From Campylorhamphus procurvoides (Eukaryota > Chordata > Aves > Passeriformes > Dendrocolaptidae): a stretch of DNA of 64,000 bases. Numbering within the stretch: position 1 is the first letter of the stretch; every line of letters starts with the position of its first letter. The notes beneath the pieces were generated by a model. The model worked only from the letters and a program-made list of their open reading frames with translations, did no database searches and was not told the DNA's origin. Positions 55,376-64,000 of this stretch are shown here, in pieces. The stretch spans positions 372,001 through 436,000 of the forward strand of contig WBMV01005073.1 of the NCBI GenBank assembly GCA_013396655.1, in the 5' to 3' direction. The position numbers and the translations under genes were made by a program.

Positions 55376-55908
55376 TGGTGGACTGAACCTGGCTGGATGC
55401 TGCTCTGTCACTCCCCTTCTCAGCTGGACATAGGAGGGAAAATATAACAAAAGGCTGGTGGGTCAAGATAAGTACAGACAGAGATCACTCACCAGTTACT
55501 GTCATGAGCAAGCAGACCCAACTTGGGAGAGAAAATAAATTATTTTATTACCAGTCAAATCTAAGCAGGATAATGAGAAATATAAACCTAAATCTTAAAA
55601 ACACCTCCCCCATCCTGCTCTGCTCTCCCCAATTTCCCTACCTCCTCCTCCCCAGAGGCAATTCTCCATCATGAATCCTTCCCCAGCTGCAACTGCTATT
55701 CCACAGTTTTTTAACTCCTTCTTAAATATGTTATGCCAGCAGTGCTGCCACCATCACTGATGGGCTTAGCCTTGGCCAGTAGCAGGTCCATCTTGGAGCC
55801 AGCTGGCATTGGCTTTATCATACACTCGGAAGCTTCTATCTTCTTCTCACAGAAGACACCCCCGTAGTCCCCATCACTACCGAAACCTTGCTGTGCCAGC
55901 CCGTTACA
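55376..55908 (-). mobile_element. Solo LTR of an avian ERVL-type endogenous retrovirus
   Basis: On the minus strand the element begins TGTAACGGGCTGGCACAGCA and ends in CCACCA, giving TG...CA termini. Its start (AAGGTTTTGGTAG, then the block encoding GCCAATGCCAGCTGGCTCCA) and its end (AGTTGGGTCTGCTTGCTCAT, then AGTGATCTCTGTCTGT) match the LTR family common in bird genomes, by recollection. A polyadenylation signal AATAAA lies at 55549-55544 on that strand. No viral internal genes flank it, so it is a solo LTR left by recombination. At about 533 bp it is shorter than the roughly 1-kb family members I recall, suggesting an internal deletion or a short subfamily. I could not identify matching target-site duplications. 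Exact family naming needs a repeat library. Confidence 0.85.
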
Positions 55909-58900
55909 CTATTAAATACCAAAATGAACATGACATTCTAATGTGTTATTTGTCTCGCCGTTTAGTTTACGATTTATATTATTTTCCCCCTTCCTGTATT
56001 TAAGCTGCCAAGAAATTTTCAGAAAGAATCAGGGACCTTGCCAAAGCAACTGATTTAAGTTTAATTTCGTCTCAGACTCTGTAGGACAAAGCCATGACAT
56101 AAAATTACCACTATCACAAAGCACTTCATTATTTTTCAATGACTGAAACACTTGACAAATAACACCTTCATAGTACTGCATGCATAAACACTGCCTAAAT
56201 TCCCATCTCTACCAATTATCCCACAGAGCTTGATGAAGTTGAAACTTCCTATCTTCGTTATTCAAAAACTTTTGCAGATTTCCTACTGAGGCTCAAGATA
56301 ACAGAATGGAAGATATTTTGAAACTCATGTTTTAAAAATCTTATACTCCTGAATTCAAAATTTTTAAAACAGGGAAATAAGTTTCACATTTGGATGCAAA
56401 TGAAGCCATGAAGTATGAGCAAAAATAACAGCAGAAAATCAGTCTATCAGCAAAAGCTGCAGCCTTTCTTTGGGAACCCTACAAGTTAATCTTATTATTC
56501 AATAACTTTCACTACATCAGTGAATCATCATTCTGCTATTTATTAAATTCTTCTGTAGTCACAAAATCCTATCAAGGTTGTCCTTTAATTTTAAATCTAT
56601 CTGTCAGGCTTCATTCCTAGTCCCTACAGACCACTTTTATGATAATAATGCTGAGAAGTCTACATTAAATTGAATAGAAAGAAAATGGAGCAATCCTTGA
56701 AATCAAGCAGAGCTTGTATTTGTTAAACTGCAATAACCTACTGTACATTTCAGCTGAATATTGTTTGTAATATGTTCCCTTGAGTACTGCAGTAGTGTTG
56801 GATACTACTACTTTAGCAAATAGAGCAGAAAATAATGTAGTATTTCTTTTGGCTCTACCTTCTACTGATAAAAGGCAGTCTTTTTTTTTTTTTTCTTTAA
56901 TTTAGCTTTTAAAATGAAACACCATTCAAGGAATTTTTGCTGCACTGCCAAATCCAGTACGTAGCTACAGGATGTGGCACAGAAATTGCACCTAGTTGCT
57001 CCTGCATTAACTTAAAAAAAAGTAGTGCCTGCTCTCCTGGAATATAATGACTGTGGAGGACTGGTGGTCTCCCCCAGAGATCTAGGGCAAGGAACAAGAA
57101 CTCCTACAAAAACTGTCTTCTTGGAGGGATATTTTCTAGACTTCTGAGTTAATGGAGTGAAACAGCTGTTAAAAAGTACCTTCCCACTGTACAACCTATG
57201 TCCTCAAAAGCCCTATACATTGTATCTGACCACTTTTCTCCTTTCCTGACTTTTTCTTTCCTTTCCAATGATCCAACCCCACTGTGCTCCACTGTTCCTG
57301 TGAATGGGGAAGTTGGGTCATGGTCATACCACTACTTTTCCAGTTGATCTTGCCACTTGTAGCAGGTCTTTCATGTCTAGCCTTGTGTGTGTTTATATGG
57401 TAATATAATAATCTGTAAATAAATAATAATTTAATATAATAATAATCTGTAATAATCTGTAAATAAAGGGAATATGGATGAAGCAGAAAAAATATAAATA
57501 TGTGCAAAGACAGTGGCTTTTTTGATGTTTTGGGGTTTTTTTCAGTAATATGGCTTTCAATACTTTTTTGAAAATAAAACTTAAAACTATAACTTGTTTA
57601 CCAAAGAAACTATAGAATTAAACTGAATCAATTTATGACCAAAACCAAATTTTCCAAGAAAAGCTAATGAAATTGCTGAACAAACTCTTTATGGTTCAAC
57701 TAGTAAAACTAGAGTCTTCCAAGGATTCTTGTGTTCTTCAAAGACCCTGTAGAAGAAACTAATGTCTGTTGTCATCTTTGCACCATAATGTCATAAATAA
57801 TGGTCAAAAACATTTTCTGTAGGCTGAGGTACAGGCGAGGGAGAAAATATATTTCATTAATTCTCTGGGGAGCTGCAGTAGGTTCTTATGGGAATTTAAA
57901 TACAAAAACAAAGAGACGAACCTTGAAAAAATATGTATGACTGTTAAATAGTGTAAACAAAATGTGATGTTTTGAATGTCTAATCTGAAAGAAGTGTGTT
58001 TACTTGATAGAGCCAAGGAATTTTTCAAGATAATTTCATCCTTGTGTAATTCTTCACTGTTTATGACTGCTAAAAGCTATTGCTTTGACTAGAACAGCCA
58101 GCTTTTCAGGTGAAAAGCTAAATTCTTTGCAATCATGAACTGGAAACTTTCACTCATTCAAGCTGTTCCATCATTGTAATCACTGTCTACCTGTTTTACA
58201 GTGTGCAAATTACAAGGCTTTATGAATCCTTATTGGAGGATTCTCTCTGCATATGACAATTTGGTGTAAATAGTTCAAATAGGTTATATGAACAATACTA
58301 GATAATTCAAAACCATTGCCCAACATGTTTTCAGTGTATTTATAGATCAAAGACTCCATGAGACTCTTTGCACAGAGGAAAGCTCAACTTTAGTATATGC
58401 TACAGTTTGACAAATGAGTAAACAGACATGCAAATGAATTCTTGACACTGAAGTCTTGAAGCTTTTGTATAAATGATGCCACAGATAAATCTGAAACTAT
58501 AAAAGAATATAAACACATCAAATGGAGGGGGGGAAAAACAGCCAGAATGCACCAACATGAACATTGTAGTTCGAAGCAAGAATGCACTTTTGAAGCAGAA
58601 CTCCTAGCCACCTTCACCTACAATGCTGTGATCCACATTTTTATTTTCTTATTAAACTAAATTGAAAAATGTACTCCAAGAGCTCACTTAATGCCCTATG
58701 CTGCTAGTGGACATTACATCTACAGGATGGTTTAGAACTAACCTACCATGTTAACAGTGTGGTCACTGTGTCTCTGGCACCAACTATTTCACTTTGCAAA
58801 TCCATTATTGCAACTCTATTGGCTAATGCAGACAAAGCCCATACTGGCAGGACTGTGAACTATGAAGTATTCAAATAGGGAATGATCCTCTGCATGTCTT

Positions 58901-60933
58901 GAAGAGATAAAGGCCTCAAATTGTATGTGTTGTAGTCTGTAGTTTAAACTTCAGTTTTGTGTACAAATATTTGATTACAGAATCTGCAAATACAAATTAC
59001 TTGGGATTGAGTCTTGATGCTGCCACATGAAGAAGTTATGTGAGCTGGAAGTCTGGATTCACATTTTTGTGAAGTCTCATTCACATTTTGGAGTCTCATC
59101 TGTTCTTTCAAACACTTTTCAGTTCCTTATGAAATGAGGAATAAAATCTTGACCACACTCAACCTGAGAATTTTGCCAATGAGATCAGTGGGGCAGGGGT
59201 TCCATGATTAAAATGCATTTCAATGCAATCCTTATAGACCATTTTACAAAGCTCCTGTGAAACCTGAGTTGAACTAAGTGAAAACCCAACAACACACAGT
59301 CATCTAAGAACACACCAAAAAGCATTTTTAGGAAATTCCATCTCTAAGATTATGATCTAAGGTTATAAGTGTCCTCTGCTTCATGAACATTTGAATACCT
59401 AGTACACTGACGTGGCTCAACACCTCCGTTTACAGACTTCATGCACCTTAAATAAGGATATCAGGTATAATCAAGTAATAATATCAGACACAATCATATA
59501 AGTTCCACATTTGAAAGGAAAATCTGCAAACTTCTGGCCAGCTACTGATGGCAAAATACATTCAGAATTCATGCTCTCTCCCACCAATATACAACCAGAT
59601 TAAGAAAGTATTGCTTAGTCTGCAAACTCCAATCACTTGCCTACATACACATAACTATTCCCACAAGCAAGGAAGTTAAAATAATATTTTAGAAGCACCT
59701 TCTCTTATGCACTGAGATAATGGCGCATAATATAAGGACAGGCTGCTAAATCAAATATCACTGATGGCTTAAGCACCAAACATTAATAACTATAAGTAAA
59801 CACAGAGTAAGAAAAACACTTTAATTTAGAAGGGGCTATTAACAATCCAGCAAAAAAAAGCAATGATATTTTCTATATGCTGCCTAAATAAGGAAAAATG
59901 GCACCCTACAGGCTGCAGGAAACAATATAAACCCACTTCTTTTGTCCTATATTTTGCAATAAAATGTATTTTGAATTACAGAAATCTGTGGTCTAGAGGT
60001 GTTGAACCTTGATGGTTCAAGGAACCATCTTCTCACCATTAGATCTTTGGTTCAGTTCTACCCAAACCATTACATGTGATTTTTTTTCTCAGGAGGTTAC
60101 ATGGAATGAACTGCTACCCTGAATTAATTTCCAGTGGACAAGGCTTCACATTGCAAGTACCAGATTTAGCACACAGGAGGGAGACTGTGAAAAAAAGAGA
60201 AGAGATTTGTGAATCTTCTTATTTTCTCATCCTAGAGTTGGCCTTCAGATCAAAGCACTAGCATGTTAACCAGGGACAGCCTACTATTTTGTGCATGACT
60301 CAGGCTTTCAATACCCATCCATTGACAGTGATTACAATAGTTGCAACTAGATTAAGAGAAAATAACCTTTAAACAAGATATTTTAAAAGGGACTAGCATT
60401 CACTTGTAATTTAAATCGAAAGAAATACAAGTTCCAGTGATGAGATGGCATTTCTGTACTATGAAAAACAAATTAAACCCTCACTACTACTACTAAAGAA
60501 AATTTGATTTAAATTCCACTCTTTATTGACTGTTATTTACTACAAGACTTCTTCTAAAGTAGCACAAAAGACTCCAGTATCCACTTTTGTTCATCAACAC
60601 CAACACCTAAACCATCATGAAAGACAAAGCATACTCTGTTTAAAACCTCACTCCTGTACAATATATCATGATTTGTTAGAAATCAGCAACTCAGATTACC
60701 TCATGATTTTTATCCTTCCCTTCATTTTTTCCCTTCCCTGAAGGCAGAGAATCCATGAAGGTATCCTTTTCAGTCGATCATTTCATAATAAGGAAGTGTG
60801 GATATTGTTATCCAGTATGTAGAAGACTAAATACCATAGGTCTCAATAGTATATTTATATTGGAATCAAAAGACAGTTTCTTTAATGGCTTTAATTCAAA
60901 TAGGTATGCTCTGAATTTGCCCCTATAACATTT
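55909..60933 (-). other. PRKN: PRKN intron 9, unique stretch
   Basis: AT-rich intron DNA with no recognised exon or RNA gene. It contains a 14-base poly(T) (about 56881-56894) and an AT-rich partial duplication at 57401-57469. Open frames are short and not protein-like. Confidence 0.7.
57401..57469. repeat. AT-rich imperfect tandem repeat
   Basis: The word AATAATCTGTAAATAAA occurs near 57407-57423 and again near 57450-57466. An extra AATAATCTGT copy sits between them, with TAATA spacers. This is a small local duplication. Confidence 0.8.
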
Positions 60934-61837
60934 CAGAATCATGGAATCACAGAATATACTGAGTTGGAAGGGACCCACAAGGATCATCAAGTCCAACCCT
61001 TAGCCCCGCAAAGGACCATCCCAAGGAGTCACACCATGCACCTGAGAGTATCATCCAAATGCTTCTTAAACTCTGTCAGACTTGGTGCTGTGACCGTTTC
61101 CCTGGGGAGCCTGTTCCAGTGCCTCTGGGGGAAGAACCTTTTTCTAATATCAAACCTAAACCTCCCCTGACACAACTCCAGGCCATTCCCTCATGTTCTG
61201 TCACTGGTCACCACAGAGAAGAGATCAGTGCCTGCCCCTCCTCTTCCCCTCACAAAGAAGTTGTAACTGCAGTGAGGTCTCCTCTCAGTCTCTTCTTCTT
61301 CAGGATGAACACAATAAATGTCCTCAGCTACTCCTCATACAGCTTCCCTTAAGGCCCTTCACCATCTTCATTGCCCTCTTTGGACACTCTCTAATAGCTG
61401 AATATCTTTCTTATAATGTGGTGCCCAAAACTGCACACAATATTCAAGGTGAGGCTGCCCCAGTGAAAAGTAGAGTGGGACAATCCCCTCCCTCCACCTG
61501 CTGGTGATGCTTTGCCTGATGCCCTCCAGGACAGGGCTGGTCCTCCTGGCTGCCAGGGCACTGCTGATTCATATTCAACTTGACATTGACCAGGACCCCC
61601 AGGGCCCTTTCCTGGCACTGCTTTCCAGCATCCCATTCCCCAGTCTGTACAAACATCTGGGGTTGCCCCATCCCACGTGCAGAATTCAGCACTTTCCCTT
61701 GTTGAACTTCCTATGGTTGGTGGTTGCTCAGTCTTCTAATTTGCTGAGGACTCTCTGCAGGGCCTCCCTGCCTTTGAGGAAGTCAACAGCTTCTCCCAGT
61801 TTTGTTTGCAAACTTGCTTAATGTCCCTTCCAGTCCT
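60934..61837 (-). mobile_element. CR1 LINE copy, minus orientation, 5'-truncated
   Basis: The left edge is the CR1 3' terminus (CAGAATCATGGAATCACAGA, then TGAGTTGGAAGGGACCCACA), and the element runs right to about 61837. It carries only the C-terminal ORF2 and the 3' untranslated part. On the minus strand, remnants such as [18 protein letters not shown] (within 61444-61692) match the CR1 region after the reverse transcriptase core. Frames are broken. It belongs to the same CR1 lineage as the copy at 49823-50845 and has the same orientation. Here the part hidden by the gap in that copy is present. Confidence 0.95.
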
Positions 61838-64000
61838 TTTAATTTCATACTTCTCTTTAGTGGCAGGCTAGTGGAAAATACTAGGTACTTTTATTTACTT
61901 CCACTATTTCTTCCAGTGAGAAAACTGCCTTATAAAAAGGGTACTTGTTTCACAACTTAACTATCCTTCTTTCTTTATGATAATTAAAATTTCAGGCTTA
62001 AGTATTTATTTTCTTTTCTCCATCTATATCTGTTTTACTGGCTCTCAGTATATTTAGAAGCCACTTAAAACATTCTTATTGCTCTACCAGGACTTTATGG
62101 TGTTTAATGCATTATTAACCATAAGAATCATGATTTTTTTTTAACTTTCTTCAGTTTACCTTTAAAAGAAGAGCAGTTTGGTTTCTTAGTCTTTAGCAAC
62201 AAAAAGGAGCAGCCTTTTTTTAAGGGAACGAAGACCAAAGATCAAATTCTATGTTATTGTATAAAAAGATGCATTTGATGACATTCCATTTTCTGCTGTT
62301 CAGTTAATTTCCTTTACATATGCTCCCATGGATAGTAGTATTAATCTTCACACAGAGGCATATAACACCAGAACTCTGCCTAAGCATATCTCAGTAATCT
62401 TTTCCTACAGTATTTCTGGGGAGCAAAATTTCCAGCAAATTAATATATATGCATGCATCTGCATGTCTTTGTCCCTAGCTAGTAGAGGGTTGACAGAATT
62501 TATTTCTAGCCTGTGCTTCTGCTTAGCCCACCTCTCTGTCCATTTTCCTGAAAAGAAGTATGGGTAAGTATACTTTCATCCATAGATACACATAAGCTGT
62601 AAGCAACTCACAGAATTACTGCAATTATACTACCAAATAGTGATTCATTTTCTGCGCTATAAATATGTCGGAAAAACTCAGACGAAAAAGAGAAGACAGT
62701 CATCTGACAAAAGCCTTTTGTTTTTCTAGTGGAAATTCCAGTAACACTCATTTAACACAGAAGTACTTTTAAAGCAATTCTTTATACTAATAGTAGGAAC
62801 ATATAATTAATCTTTACTCTTTTAAAATGTGGGCTCCAAAAGTCCATTAATAATACTCCCTAGATAACTTACTTTTGATTCTCCACATCAAAATGTGAGG
62901 ATCATTAAAAAGATGTCCAATTAAGGCTCCAAAATAATAAGTCAAGTTTGTATGTTAATATAACTGGGAACAAGTTCCTTCTTATTTTGTTAAATTTAAG
63001 ACAAGTGGCTGAAAGTCTGAATATTTTAATATATACTAAAAACTCCAAAGTAAATTCTGTCTTGTCAGCTTACTGATGTATCTCTGTGGGATTCCATGCT
63101 AGTTCTCAGCAATGTGTTCTTTGTAAAAACCTATTCTATTTTTTTATGTTTTGTCTATTACTTTGTATGTTTTAGGTTGGTATATTGAATGAATAAATCC
63201 TTTAACTATAATTCTGTGTTTGTACTAAGAGTGAATCTCTAAGACAGAGCCACCTCATTGAACTGAACCCCTCTCTGTGGATGTTCAGTCATACTAACTG
63301 CCTTCCATGGAAAAAAGTAACAGGTATTGCTTACTGCTGTCAGAGTTTTAGAAGACAACATAGCTATTGGTGATAATAGCTATATAACAGATAATAGCTG
63401 TGGTGATCCTGGTTCTAATTTTCCTGATGCATCATAAACAAAATCATCCACTGACTTCCTACCAACCACATCATTAAACGACATTTGAGGGGAAGGTTTG
63501 AATGATGGACATGCCTGATCTTTCCAACAGAAACTTCATCACAAGGAATGGCCCAAGAACAGTGTGTTCATGTTGATGTTTTGAGTCCAGGCTGAGCTAG
63601 CAACACACACACACACATTCTTCAGTTCTAGGTGTTTGCTTTACGGGTGAGAATCAGATGCATGGCAGTGGGATGAACAGTGACAGTGAGCAGTCAGGTT
63701 TGCATTCTCCTAGGCACCTTACAGACAGAAAACAGAAAAGGTAGTTCATGTCTTCAGTAAGCTTAATGCAGTACAAAGCATGGACTCCCACAGTGCCTTT
63801 TGCAAATAGTTATTTCAGGTTTTATCTACAGTGTAAGGAGCTTTATTGTTAATTTACCTTTTAAAAGCACAGAACATTATGCATACTTTTTATGCAGAGG
63901 CCTGAAAATCTTAGTGCAGACAAAAAGCAGATCATTCAAATTAATTAAATTTCAGTGCCTAAAGTGACTACAGGACAGGCCAAGAGGCTTGAATAAAGCT
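61838..64000 (-). other. PRKN: PRKN intron 9, right-edge stretch
   Basis: Unique AT-rich intron running off the right edge, toward exon 9 on the gene strand. A (AC)n microsatellite lies near 63603. I see no exon-like parkin sequence here. Confidence 0.7.
63603..63617. repeat. (AC)n microsatellite
   Basis: About seven AC dinucleotides. Confidence 0.88.

Noticed and set aside
61193..61821. Plus-strand frames of 104-105 codons
   Set aside because: They are antisense to the CR1 copy lying in minus orientation.
278..64000. Search for parkin exon 9 and for tRNA or other RNA genes
   Set aside because: Reading by eye on the minus strand found no motif like the Cys-rich exon 9 block and no tRNA-like cloverleaf words. 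A computed search could still find a diverged one.
1..64000. CRISPR arrays, operons or bacterial mobile systems
   Set aside because: The window is vertebrate intron DNA. The only periodic sequences are microsatellites and one two-copy duplication.

Overview
The window is vertebrate nuclear DNA, most likely from a bird. It is AT-rich, has no dense gene array, and carries three degraded CR1 LINE copies and one solo LTR of a type common in bird genomes. I cannot name the species.

The only coding sequence I can support is one internal exon at 191-277 on the minus strand. Its 29 codons match human parkin (PRKN) exon 10, the C-terminal half of the IBR zinc-binding domain. The four zinc ligands are in place, and the exon has a good acceptor (pyrimidine tract plus CAG) and a good donor (AAG|GTAGGA). 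Because the gene runs right to left, bases 1-190 are the start of the downstream intron, and 278-64000 is the upstream intron between exons 9 and 10. I did not find exon 9, so that intron appears to be at least 63.7 kb. This fits PRKN, which is known for very large introns.

Layout: 191-277 PRKN exon; 278-12229 unique AT-rich intron with a curious splice-signal-rich patch near 2300-2480; 12230-13668 an old plus-strand CR1 with a large internal deletion; 13669-49822 unique intron with microsatellites, a 61-bp tandem duplication at 16789-16910, and two GC-elevated patches near 22740-23260 and 25000-25650; 49823-50845 a minus-strand CR1 interrupted by a 122-base assembly gap; 51188-51856 the longest open frame (222 codons, probably chance); 55376-55908 a minus-strand solo ERVL-type LTR; 60934-61837 a second minus-strand CR1; and unique intron to the end.

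I found no convincing new biological system. The observations most worth checking are the exon-length difference from human parkin, the likely mis-sized gap in the second CR1, the exon-like patch near 2370, and the 61-bp duplication.
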